Shown: piece after piece, positions 1 to 7,611 of the stretch
How the letters are laid out: each line of letters opens with the position of its first letter
Numbering within the stretch: position 1 is the first letter of the stretch
Origin: Pseudomonas mangiferae
Lineage (GTDB): Bacteria; Pseudomonadota; Gammaproteobacteria; Pseudomonadales; Pseudomonadaceae
Assembly (NCBI RefSeq): GCF_007109405.1
Contig: NZ_VJOY01000026.1
Span: forward strand, 1 to 36,006
Length of the DNA: 36,006 nucleotides
Direction of reading: 5' to 3'
Notes under the pieces: model-generated
Databases searched by the model: none
Seen by the model: only the letters and a program-made list of their open reading frames with translations
What the model was told of the DNA's origin: nothing
Translations under genes and position numbers: made by a program

Positions 1-6
1 CCCCCC

Positions 7-822
7 GTGGCGCCCCCGCCGGAACCGGCGCCCGCCGCCGCGCCTGCCCCGGCGTCCACGGCCGAAGCCGAGGCCATGCCCTCGGACCCGACCCTCACCG
101 ATGCCTACCTCAGCGGATGGTTCCACCGGGACACCGGCGAGCTGTTCGAGGGCTTCCCGATCCAGGCCGAGGACAGCGTGCTGGACATCGGCTGCGGCGA
201 CGGGCCGTTCGCCCAGTTCTGCGCCGAGCGCGGCGCCGAGGTGATCTTCGCCGACATCGACGCCGCCAAGGTGAACGCGGTGGAGGCGCTGCTGCGCCAG
301 TCGCCGGCCCGCGCCGTGCTGCCGCTGGTGACCGACGCCGACCCGATCCCGCTGCCCGACGGCCGGGTGAACAAGGTCATCGCCATGGAGGTGCTGGAGC
401 ACGTCGACGACCCAGCGCGCTTCATGGCCGAGCTGGTGCGGGTGGCACGGCCGGGCGCGCAGTTCCTGATCACCGTGCCCGACCCCCTGGGGGAAAGCGT
501 GCAGAAGGACCTGGCGCCGCCGGCCTACTTCGAGAAGCCCAACCACATCCGGGTGTTCCAGCGCGATGCCTTCGAGCAACTGGTGCGGGATGCCGGGCTG
601 GTGATCGAGCGACGCGCCTACTACGGCTTCTACTGGTCGGTGTGGTGGTACTTTTTCTGGGCCTGCAAGCAGGACCTGTCGCCGCCATGGCACCCGCTGC
701 TGGAGCGTTGGACGGAGACCTGGAACACCCTGCTGTCGATGCCCGACGGGCCGCGGATCAAGCGGGCGCTGGACCAGGCCATGCCGAAGAGCCAGGCGAT
801 CATCGCGCGCAAGCCGCTCTGA
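7..822 (+). CDS. Class I SAM-dependent methyltransferase (5' end possibly cut by window)
   Basis: A cytoplasmic methyltransferase that probably modifies a sugar or sugar-lipid of the neighbouring polysaccharide genes. The SAM-binding motif I is VLDIGCGDG at residues 58-66, the acidic residue of motif II is near D83/D85, and EVLEHVDDP followed by RVARPG matches the methyltransferase type 11 family. The first ~23 residues (Ala/Pro-rich) are low complexity. The frame is open to base 1, so the true start may lie upstream, or be the ATG at position 76 (residue 24). The stop is 12 nt before the next gene, suggesting one transcript. Methyltransferase genes also sit just upstream of the A-band cluster in P. 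aeruginosa, where methylation of the rhamnan has been discussed. The acceptor here is not evident from sequence. Confidence 0.8.
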   Translation: MAPPPEPAPAAAPAPASTAEAEAMPSDPTLTDAYLSGWFHRDTGELFEGFPIQAEDSVLDIGCGDGPFAQFCAERGAEVIFADIDAAKVNAVEALLRQSPARAVLPLVTDADPIPLPDGRVNKVIAMEVLEHVDDPARFMAELVRVARPGAQFLITVPDPLGESVQKDLAPPAYFEKPNHIRVFQRDAFEQLVRDAGLVIERRAYYGFYWSVWWYFFWACKQDLSPPWHPLLERWTETWNTLLSMPDGPRIKRALDQAMPKSQAIIARKPL

Positions 823-834
823 GCGAGGCACTTC

Positions 835-2250
835 ATGACGTCCAATGGGTTGTTCCGCGAGCCGGCCTGGCTGTGGGCGCTGCCGGTGCTGGCCGCCGTG
901 CTGCTGGTGCGGCTGTGCCTGGGGTTCGAGTTCCCCATCCCGTGGAACGACGAGACCGCCTTCGTCGCTCAGGCGTTCGAGTTCAGCCGCACCGGCAGCC
1001 TCTACGTGTACGGGCTGAACGCCGAGCGCACGGTGATGTGGATGCCGCCGGGCTCGATGCTGCTGCAGGCGGCGGTGTTCCGCCTGGTGGGCTACAGCTT
1101 CGACGTGACCCGCTGGATCTCCTGCCTGCTCTACCTGGGGGCCTTCGCCGTGGCCCTGGCGGCGCTGGCACGCACCTTCGCCGGACGCTGGCGCATGGTC
1201 GCGGCGGCGCTCACCGCCCTGGCCTTCACCTCGCCCTATGCCCTGGCCATCGGCAACCTGGCGCGGATGGAGGCGCTCTACACCCTGCTGGCCCTGGGCT
1301 CGCTGCTGGCGTTGCTGCGCGGCCGCCCCTGGCAGGGGCTGGCCTGGGTGCTGCTGGCCGGGCTGGTGCACTTCAACGCGGTGTACTTCCTGCTGCCCCA
1401 CGGCGCCTGGCTGGCCCTGGCCCTGGCGCGCCGGCAGTTGCCCCGCCCGCGCCCGGCGGACGCCGTCCTGCTGTTGCTGGCCCTGGCCTGCCTGGCGGGC
1501 TACGCAGTCTTCGTCCTGGCGAACCTGGACGGCTTCATCGAGGACATGCGCTTCCAGTTCGGCTTCAAGCTGGCCTTCCAGAGCATGGACGGCGCCTATG
1601 GCTGGGCCCTGGTGGGTGGCCTGCTGGCCCTGGCCCTGCTGCAAGGGCGGGCGCAGCGGGGGCTGTGCCCGGCGGCGCTGTTCACCCTGCACGGCACCGG
1701 CTTCGTTATGCTGGCGCTCAACGGCCACAACATGTGGTACCGGTTCGGCATGGCCTTCGGCTTCTGGCTGTGCGCCCTGGGCCTGCTGGCCTGCCTCGCC
1801 GGGCAGGCCTCGGCGCGCCGCCGCCAGGGACTGGCGGCGGCACTGGTCCTGTGCGTGGCGGCCGAGGCCGGCTACGCCTGGCAGCGCACCGAGCAGTTCG
1901 ACCCGCTGTGGCCACGGGCGTCCCTGCTGGGCCGTGACTTCCTGGCGCCGGCGGAGCGGGACAAGGTGCGGGCGTTCATCGCCCAGTTGCCCCCCGGCAG
2001 CCGGGTGTCCTTCGGCTACAGCGGCGTCGAGCCGTTCTTCTTCGAGGACTTCGCCCGCGCCGGCAGCCAGTGGAGCCTGACCGCCCACAGCGTCACCCAG
2101 GTGCTGCCGCCCCGCGCCCTGGACTACCGGGTGCTCTGCGACAGCGCGCTGTTCCCCGCCTACCTGATGCGCTTCGACTGGGACGGCTACCCGCGCCAGG
2201 GCCAGGACAGCGGGTGCCGGATCATCCCGCTGAAGCCCGCCTCAGGCTGA
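835..2250 (+). CDS. Multi-spanning membrane glycosyltransferase, GT39/ArnT-like (GT-C fold)
   Basis: A 471-residue integral inner-membrane protein with about ten hydrophobic segments. After the first membrane helix an extracytoplasmic loop carries PWNDETAF (about residue 40), the acidic motif typical of polyprenyl-phosphate-sugar-dependent GT-C enzymes of the PMT/ArnT type. The C-terminal ~100 residues are soluble and probably periplasmic. It would transfer a sugar from a lipid-phosphate carrier to an acceptor in the periplasm. It follows the methyltransferase by 12 nt. Its last 9 bases overlap the 3' end of the convergent acyltransferase gene (stop at 2242). Given the nearby polyprenyl-phosphoryl-arabinose genes, arabinose is one possible donor sugar, but specificity cannot be read from the sequence. 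Confidence 0.75.
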   Translation: MTSNGLFREPAWLWALPVLAAVLLVRLCLGFEFPIPWNDETAFVAQAFEFSRTGSLYVYGLNAERTVMWMPPGSMLLQAAVFRLVGYSFDVTRWISCLLYLGAFAVALAALARTFAGRWRMVAAALTALAFTSPYALAIGNLARMEALYTLLALGSLLALLRGRPWQGLAWVLLAGLVHFNAVYFLLPHGAWLALALARRQLPRPRPADAVLLLLALACLAGYAVFVLANLDGFIEDMRFQFGFKLAFQSMDGAYGWALVGGLLALALLQGRAQRGLCPAALFTLHGTGFVMLALNGHNMWYRFGMAFGFWLCALGLLACLAGQASARRRQGLAAALVLCVAAEAGYAWQRTEQFDPLWPRASLLGRDFLAPAERDKVRAFIAQLPPGSRVSFGYSGVEPFFFEDFARAGSQWSLTAHSVTQVLPPRALDYRVLCDSALFPAYLMRFDWDGYPRQGQDSGCRIIPLKPASG

Positions 2251-3330
2251 GGCGATCGGCAGCGGCCGGGCCGGCGCCAGGCGCCGCAGCAGGCGCTTGC
2301 CGGGAACTTCGATGAACCGGTAGGTGAGGACCGAATAGGCCACCAGCCCCGCCAGGTACAGCGGGGTCAGCGGCCCGTGGGCCAGGCCCAGGGGTTCGCA
2401 GACGCCGCTGTTCACCCCCATCAGTATCACCAGGTGGTTCAGGTAGATCGAGTAGGAAATCGTCCCCAGGCCCTTCAACCGCGCCAGCAGCCGCGCGGGC
2501 CAGGCCGCCTGGAAGGCGAAGGCGGTCACCGCGAGGGCGAACAGCGGCGGCGCCAGCAGGTCCAGCAGGCGCAGCGCCCGCGGGAAGAACAGCGCCACCG
2601 CCGCCGCCAGCAGCACCGCCTGGGCCAGACCCAGCGCCCGCGGCGACAACCGCCGGGCCTGCAGCGAGCGATAGCCGCGGTAGGCCAGGACCCCCAGCAG
2701 GAACGCCGCCCAGCCCCGCAGCAGCCCGGAATTGAAGACCTGGAAGTAGTTCTGGAAGGTGGTGTCCAGGTGGCCGGTGAGCACCGCCACCAACCCCAGG
2801 CAGACAAGGCTGGCCAGCAGCAGGGCCAGGCTGCGGGTGCGCCGGCCGATCCAGGCGAAGAAGGCCAGGTTCAGCCAGAACTCCACGGAGATGGACCAGC
2901 TCGGCGCGTTCCAGGTCTGCCCGTGGGTGTTCAGGCCGACGTTGTGGGTCAGGGTCAGCTGCTGCAGGAAGGTAGACAGGGTGCCGTCCGGGTAGTGGGG
3001 GATGTCGCCGGCCAGCAGGGTGTAGACCAGGGCGTAGCTGAGCAGCCCGTAGAGGTGCATGGGGTAGAGCCGCGCCAGGCGCGCCGTCACGAAGCCGTAG
3101 GCGCCGGGCCGGTCGGTGCCGTACAGGTAGCGGTGGGCGAGGATGAAGCCGCTCAGCGCCAGGAAGAAATCCACCGCCAGGTAGCCGTTGAAGCTCAGCA
3201 GCCAGTGGAACAGCGCCACCGCCAGGGCGGCGACGCCGCGCAGGCCATCGAGGGCATCGAAATGCCGGGCGGGCCGGGAGGCGGCCCGTGCCAGGGCGCT
3301 CGCCTCAGAGGCGGACGATGCGCAGGGCAT
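2242..3330 (-). CDS. Acyltransferase 3 family membrane protein (OafA/YrhL-like)
   Basis: A 362-residue protein with about ten transmembrane helices and the acyltransferase-3 N-terminal signature: ALDGLRGVAALAV, then FHW with its conserved histidine, then VDFFLALSGF. Family members move acetyl or similar acyl groups across the membrane onto exported polysaccharides. The ATG at 3330 lies inside the end of the upstream GT-C gene (26-nt overlap), indicating translational coupling. No clear Shine-Dalgarno is seen, and the first ~22 residues look poorly conserved, so the exact start is uncertain. It is the last gene of the minus-strand arabinose arm, so its likely substrate is the glycan made there or the neighbouring rhamnan (inference). 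Confidence 0.82.
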   Translation of the reverse strand: MPCASSASEASALARAASRPARHFDALDGLRGVAALAVALFHWLLSFNGYLAVDFFLALSGFILAHRYLYGTDRPGAYGFVTARLARLYPMHLYGLLSYALVYTLLAGDIPHYPDGTLSTFLQQLTLTHNVGLNTHGQTWNAPSWSISVEFWLNLAFFAWIGRRTRSLALLLASLVCLGLVAVLTGHLDTTFQNYFQVFNSGLLRGWAAFLLGVLAYRGYRSLQARRLSPRALGLAQAVLLAAAVALFFPRALRLLDLLAPPLFALAVTAFAFQAAWPARLLARLKGLGTISYSIYLNHLVILMGVNSGVCEPLGLAHGPLTPLYLAGLVAYSVLTYRFIEVPGKRLLRRLAPARPLPIASA

Positions 3331-5131
3331 GCACGACGATCCGCGCAGGCTGGGTCAGGCGGGTGCGGATCTCCGCCTCGGCCGACCCCTCCACGCTGAA
3401 CGTGTGGCTCAGGGTGGTGGGCTGGCCGTCGCTGCCGGCCAGCGGGCCCTGCTGCAGCACCCGCTGGCCCTTGTCCACGGCCACGTCCCAGTCGCCGACT
3501 GGTGCGTGGCCGGCGGCGCTGTAGTCCAGCTCGAAGCGGTAACGGCCCGGCGCCAGGCGTATGTACGGGCCGAAGGTGACGAAGCCGGGGGTTTCCGACA
3601 CCGCGTCGCAGTCGCCCTCGCTGCGGGTGCTGTCCAGGTGCGGCAGGCGGCAGGCGGCGAAGCTCAGCACGGCGCCGGGGCTGGCCAGGGGCGCCGCGCG
3701 GAAGCCGAAGCGGGCGTCACGGTACTGGCAGTCCGGGGTGCAGTCCTCGACGTCGCTCAGCATGACCTGGGCCGGACCGGCGCAGGTGGCGCCGGGGGTG
3801 TACATGAAGCTGAGCTCCGGGCGGGTGACGCAGGCATCCACGCCGCGGTCGCGCAGGTACACCAGCAGGCCCTCGGCGAGCCCCCAGAGGCCCTGGTTGT
3901 GGGCCGAGTAGTCGAAGGCGACGCGCGGCCCGTAGCGCTCCGCCAGGGCGTCGCCCATCTGCGCGATATCCTCCCGCGGGTCCAGGGGCGCCGCGGGGCG
4001 CTGGACCAGCGCGAACAGGCAGCCCAGGGCCAACGCCAGGGCGCCGGCGGCGCGCAGGGCGGCCGAATCCAGGGCGGCGAGGCTGGCGTAGATCGCCAGG
4101 CAGCCCAGGGCCGCCGGCAGCGCCAGGTAGTAAAGGCCCATGAACTCGTAGAGCGGCAGCGGCGCGGTGATGTGGTAGAGCATGAACAGCAGGGTGACGA
4201 GCGCGGCGCTCCACAGGGCGTCCTGGGCCAGCGGTCGATGCATCCGCAGCTGGCCGAGGCCCAGGGCGAGCAGCACCAGGCTGGCGGGCAGCACCAGTGG
4301 CAGCGCCGCCTGCCAGTAGGACAGGGTGAAGCCGAGGCTGGCCAGCAGGCCGGCATGGTCGGCGCCGGTCATGGCCCGGCCGGCCCCGAGGATGCGCAGC
4401 AGGTTCGGCTTCGGGCTGACCAGGAAATCCAGCAGCAGCGGCAGGGCGAACAGGGCGCCGACCGCCGCCGTCGCGGCCAGCCAGCCGTAGGCGGCGCGGT
4501 CCAGGGGGCGCCGCCGCCAGAGCGCCGCCAGCAGCGCCAGGCCCAGCAACGGCAGGGTGAACAGTGGCATGGTGACGTAGCCGTGGATCAGCACGCCGGC
4601 CAGGGCCATCGCCAGGGGCGCGGCGCGCAGGCCGTTGCGCATCACCAGCAGCACCGACAGGTAGAACGCCAGGTACGGCAGCACCAGCCGGTAGGGCATC
4701 CAGAACTGGAACAGCCGGCCGCCCAGCAGCAGCGCCAGGGGCAGGGTCGCCGCCACCGCGGCGGCGGACAGGCGGCGGCCGAACAGCCGCGGCAGCAGCC
4801 AGGCGATCAGCGCCAGGAAGGCCAGGTTGACGACGGTCACCGAGAGCACCCAGGCATTCGCCCGGGGCAGCCCGATGGCGGCGCCGGCCCGCTCCATCAG
4901 CGCGTTGCCGTAGAGGAACACCGGGCCGGGGTGGTTGAAGCCGAAGCGCGAGTAATGGCCGCGGAACAGGTAGCCGTTTTCGTGCAGCTCGTTGACCAGC
5001 AGCATGTCCGCGGCGAAGTCGCCGTCGGGCTGGAAACGTTGGCCCAGGGGAATGCGGGCGTCATAAAGCAGCGCGCCGGCCAGCAGCAGGAGCAGCAGCA
5101 GGCCGGCGACGCGGTTCAGGGTTCGGCTCAA
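3305..5131 (-). CDS. GT-C membrane glycosyltransferase, candidate D-arabinosyltransferase
   Basis: A 608-residue protein if translation starts at the TTG at 5131, whose TTGA overlaps the TGA stop of the upstream SDR gene. An open frame continues upstream to 5275, but that stretch is the antiparallel-looking, Arg/His-rich shadow of the SDR gene. An N-terminal hydrophobic helix is followed by a periplasmic loop with PDGDFAADML, and then HYSRFGFNHPGP. About ten more membrane segments follow to roughly residue 390, and then a soluble C-terminal region of ~200 residues. Its last part (GPYIRLAPGRYRFELDYSA) looks like a beta-rich carbohydrate-binding module. In M. tuberculosis the gene after dprE2 is aftA, a GT-C arabinosyltransferase of similar length and layout. 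Position, not alignment, supports an arabinosyltransferase call. Confidence 0.72.
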   Translation of the reverse strand: MSRTLNRVAGLLLLLLLAGALLYDARIPLGQRFQPDGDFAADMLLVNELHENGYLFRGHYSRFGFNHPGPVFLYGNALMERAGAAIGLPRANAWVLSVTVVNLAFLALIAWLLPRLFGRRLSAAAVAATLPLALLLGGRLFQFWMPYRLVLPYLAFYLSVLLVMRNGLRAAPLAMALAGVLIHGYVTMPLFTLPLLGLALLAALWRRRPLDRAAYGWLAATAAVGALFALPLLLDFLVSPKPNLLRILGAGRAMTGADHAGLLASLGFTLSYWQAALPLVLPASLVLLALGLGQLRMHRPLAQDALWSAALVTLLFMLYHITAPLPLYEFMGLYYLALPAALGCLAIYASLAALDSAALRAAGALALALGCLFALVQRPAAPLDPREDIAQMGDALAERYGPRVAFDYSAHNQGLWGLAEGLLVYLRDRGVDACVTRPELSFMYTPGATCAGPAQVMLSDVEDCTPDCQYRDARFGFRAAPLASPGAVLSFAACRLPHLDSTRSEGDCDAVSETPGFVTFGPYIRLAPGRYRFELDYSAAGHAPVGDWDVAVDKGQRVLQQGPLAGSDGQPTTLSHTFSVEGSAEAEIRTRLTQPARIVVHALRIVRL

Positions 5132-5871
5132 AGTGACAGCCTTTTGAAGATCATCTCGGGCACGCTCTTGATCACCGCCATGATCGGCCACCAGAAGAAC
5201 GGGGTGTACAGCACGTTGCGCTTGCGTTCGATGGCGCGTTCGATGTCGGCGGCGATCTTCTCCGGGCTGGCCCACAGCGGGCCCTTGGGGAAGGCCGCGG
5301 TCATCGGGGTGTCGACGAAGCCGGGCTTGATGGTCAGCACCTGCACGTGGCTCTTGGCCAGGCGGTTGCGCAAGCCCTGGAGGAAGATCGCCAGGGCGCC
5401 CTTGGCGGTGCCGTAGACGTAGTTGGACTGCCGGCCGCGGTCGCCGGCCACCGAGCCGATCACCGCGATGCAGCCGTGGCGCTGGGCCTCGAAGCGGTTG
5501 GCCAGGCGGGTCAGCAGGGCGATGACGCTCAGGGCATTGGTGTTCAGTTCCTGCAGCGTGGCCTCGACGCTGGCCTCGCAGGCCTTCTGGTCGCCCAGGG
5601 TGCCGTGGGCCACCAGCACTTGGTCGATGCCGCCCAGCTCGCTGTCGACCCGCGCCAGCAGCGCCTCCTGGGCGTCCAGGTCGTTGGCCTCGAAGGGGGC
5701 GTGGAACACTCGGGCGGCGCCACGCACCCTGAGGTCGGCGGCCAGGCTTTCCAGGCGCTCGCCGTTGCGGGCCAGCAGGTAGAGGCTGTGGCCGCGGGCG
5801 GCGAAGCGCCGCGCGGTGGCCTCGGCGATCGCCGACGTGGCGCCGACGATCAGTACGCGTTGTTCGTTCAT
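5128..5871 (-). CDS. dprE2: DprE2-like SDR, polyprenyl-phosphoryl-2-keto-ribose reductase
   Basis: A 247-residue short-chain dehydrogenase that would reduce the keto intermediate made by the adjacent DprE1-like oxidase, giving polyprenyl-phosphoryl-D-arabinose. The N-terminal nucleotide-binding motif is GATSAIAEATA (from residue 10), and the catalytic residues are S140, Y153 and K157 in the GSVAGDRGRQSNYVYGTAK block. This block and the C-terminal IPxxIFxKL-like ending (SVPEMIFKRLSL) closely resemble mycobacterial DprE2 as recalled. The ATG at 5871 is 2 nt beyond the dprE1 stop (5874), and its TGA overlaps the TTG start of the GT-C gene. It is probably cytoplasmic or membrane-associated, in complex with the oxidase. 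A generic SDR is the alternative, but the pairing makes DprE2 far more likely. Confidence 0.88.
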   Translation of the reverse strand: MNEQRVLIVGATSAIAEATARRFAARGHSLYLLARNGERLESLAADLRVRGAARVFHAPFEANDLDAQEALLARVDSELGGIDQVLVAHGTLGDQKACEASVEATLQELNTNALSVIALLTRLANRFEAQRHGCIAVIGSVAGDRGRQSNYVYGTAKGALAIFLQGLRNRLAKSHVQVLTIKPGFVDTPMTAAFPKGPLWASPEKIAADIERAIERKRNVLYTPFFWWPIMAVIKSVPEMIFKRLSL

Positions 5872-5873
5872 GG

Positions 5874-7178
5874 TTATTCCAGGCCCAGGCGGCGGGCTTG
5901 CAGGGACGTGAAGGTGCCGCGGGCGTGGTACTGCTCGCGCACGGCTTGCAGGCGTTCCCAGAGCGGGTAGCTGCGCTTGAAGGTCGCTTCGCTCATGCGG
6001 GCGTCCTTGGTGAGATAGAGGCGGCCGCCCTGCTCCAGCACCCGCTCGTCCAGCTCGTCCAGCAGCTCGAACAGGCCTCTCTCGCGCTTGAAGTCCAGGG
6101 CCAGGGTGTAGCCCTCCACGGGGAACGACAGCAGGTTGGCGTTGGCCGGGCCGAAGGCCTTGAGCACCGCCAGGAACGAGCCGCGGCGCGACTCGGCGAT
6201 ACGCGCGAGGATGCTGCGCAGGCCGTCCAGCCCGGCGGCCTTCGGCACGACGAACTGGTACTGCAGGAAACCCTGGCGACCGTACAGGCGGTTCCACTGG
6301 TGGATGCCGTCCAGGGGGTAGAAGAAGCTGTCGTAGCTCACCCGCTGTCGCGACTCGGCGGTGCGCACGCGGTTGTAATAGAGGCTGTTGAAGGCCTGCA
6401 TGGTGTAACGGTTGAGCAGCAGCGCCGGGGAGTCGACCGGCACGCTCAGGGGGCGGCCCGCCGACAGTACCAGCTGGCGGTCCCGGGCGTGCTCGCCGAT
6501 CATCAGCAGCGAGCGGCCCAGGGACGCCCCCGAGGCCAGGCAGTCGATCCAGGCCACGGAATAGGTCGTGCCGTGGTGGGCCTCGAACAGCGCCAGGGCC
6601 TCTTCCAGGTTGGCCGCCTTGTAGGTGGTCTGGTGGATGTAGGCGCTCTCCACCCGGCGCAGGCGCAGCTCGGCCTCGACGATCACCCCGGTCAGACCCA
6701 TGCCGCCGCAGGTGGCGTGGAACAGCTCGGGGCGTTCGTGGCGGGAGCAGGCGACCCGACTGCCGTCGCCCAGCACCAGCACCAGGGACTCGACGAACGC
6801 GCTGAAGCAGCCGTCCAGGTGGTGGTTCTTGCCGTGCACGTCGCTGGCGATGGCGCCGCCGAGGGTGACGAACTTGGTCCCGGGGGTGACCGGCAGGAAC
6901 CAGCCGCGCGGCACGAACACCGCCAGCAGCTCGGCCAGGGTGGTGCCGGCCGCGCAGCGCAGCAGGCCGCGGGTCTCGTCGAAGGCCAGCAGGTGGGAGA
7001 GGGCGCGGGTGCCGAGGATGTGCGGCGCCAGCGCGCTGTCGCCGTAGCTGCGGCCCATGCCGCGGGCGATCAGCCCGTCGCCGCCGGCCACCTGCCCGGC
7101 GAGGGCGGACACGGTGAGGGGCAGGTCGATCCGTGCGTCGACCGATGGGTAGCGTCCCCAACCCTGAATGGGCATCAT
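5874..7178 (-). CDS. dprE1: DprE1-like FAD-dependent decaprenylphosphoryl-ribose 2'-oxidase
   Basis: A 434-residue VAO-family flavoprotein. The FAD-binding loop ARGMGRSYGDSA lies at residues 38-49, followed by the hallmark HGKNHH at 115-120 and GGMGLTGVIVEAEL. The C-terminal substrate domain ends with GGRLYLTKDAR. K391 corresponds to the catalytic Lys418 of M. tuberculosis DprE1. The residue 31 positions before it is Ala360, exactly where the benzothiazinone-reactive Cys387 sits in the mycobacterial enzyme. The enzyme would oxidise the 2'-OH of polyprenyl-phosphoryl-ribose. The start ATG overlaps the gtrA stop as ATGA (7175-7178), and the reductase gene follows after 2 nt. The lipid carrier here is likely the organism's own undecaprenyl phosphate (inference). 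Confidence 0.92.
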   Translation of the reverse strand: MMPIQGWGRYPSVDARIDLPLTVSALAGQVAGGDGLIARGMGRSYGDSALAPHILGTRALSHLLAFDETRGLLRCAAGTTLAELLAVFVPRGWFLPVTPGTKFVTLGGAIASDVHGKNHHLDGCFSAFVESLVLVLGDGSRVACSRHERPELFHATCGGMGLTGVIVEAELRLRRVESAYIHQTTYKAANLEEALALFEAHHGTTYSVAWIDCLASGASLGRSLLMIGEHARDRQLVLSAGRPLSVPVDSPALLLNRYTMQAFNSLYYNRVRTAESRQRVSYDSFFYPLDGIHQWNRLYGRQGFLQYQFVVPKAAGLDGLRSILARIAESRRGSFLAVLKAFGPANANLLSFPVEGYTLALDFKRERGLFELLDELDERVLEQGGRLYLTKDARMSEATFKRSYPLWERLQAVREQYHARGTFTSLQARRLGLE

Positions 7179-7576
7179 GCGGCTCCTTGGCGAAAGACGA
7201 AGCGCTTGTCCAGCGCGTACTTGGCCACGTAGCCGATCGCCAGCCCGATGACCGCGCCGACGTAGCGCATCTCGCGGGTCTGGAACAGATGGTCGAAGCC
7301 GAATTCGAAGCCCCAGAAGATCGCCGTGGTGATCAGCCCCATGAGGGCGTAGAGCACGAAGGTGCGGCCGTCATGGGCGGCGTTCTTGGCCTGAAAACGA
7401 AAGATATAGCGCTTATCGAGCACATATTTGACAATAAGCCCCACCCCCGTCCCGAATGCCACGGACAGCGCTACCGCGAAACGTCCGTCGTAGAGGCGCA
7501 CCAGCAGGTCTTGCGCGCCGATGTTGGCGACCGTCGCGATCGCCGCGAGCAGGGCATAGAGGAGGGTCAATCGCAT
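7175..7576 (-). CDS. GtrA-family membrane protein, putative polyprenyl-P-arabinose flippase
   Basis: A 133-residue protein with four hydrophobic helices and the internally repeated GtrA pattern: VGLIVKYVLDKRYIF in the first half and IGYVAKYALDKRFVF in the second. GtrA/DPMS proteins flip or assist lipid-linked sugars across the inner membrane. In M. tuberculosis the GtrA protein Rv3789 is directly upstream of dprE1, as here. The ATG at 7576 has no obvious Shine-Dalgarno. The gene is first in the minus-strand arm, 35 bp from the divergent ubiA-like gene, so its promoter must overlap coding sequence. A patch at about 7391-7440 is visibly less GC-rich than the surroundings. Confidence 0.88.
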   Translation of the reverse strand: MRLTLLYALLAAIATVANIGAQDLLVRLYDGRFAVALSVAFGTGVGLIVKYVLDKRYIFRFQAKNAAHDGRTFVLYALMGLITTAIFWGFEFGFDHLFQTREMRYVGAVIGLAIGYVAKYALDKRFVFRQGAA

Positions 7577-7611
7577 ATGAATGAAAACGCCATGGCAGGA
7601 GCTGAAACGGC

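Noticed and set aside
117-1937. 606-codon plus-strand open frame at the left edge
   Set aside because: It crosses the methyltransferase and GT39-like genes in another frame, and its Gly/Ala/Arg/Pro-rich translation has no recognisable fold.
3188-5416. 742-codon plus-strand open frame
   Set aside because: It is antisense to the acyltransferase and GT-C genes, very rich in Gln/Arg/Gly with no domain; a high-GC shadow frame.
5128-7161. 677-codon reading of the dprE2 frame extending through dprE1
   Set aside because: The upstream ~430 codons are the wrong frame of dprE1; the ATG at 5871 gives the normal SDR.
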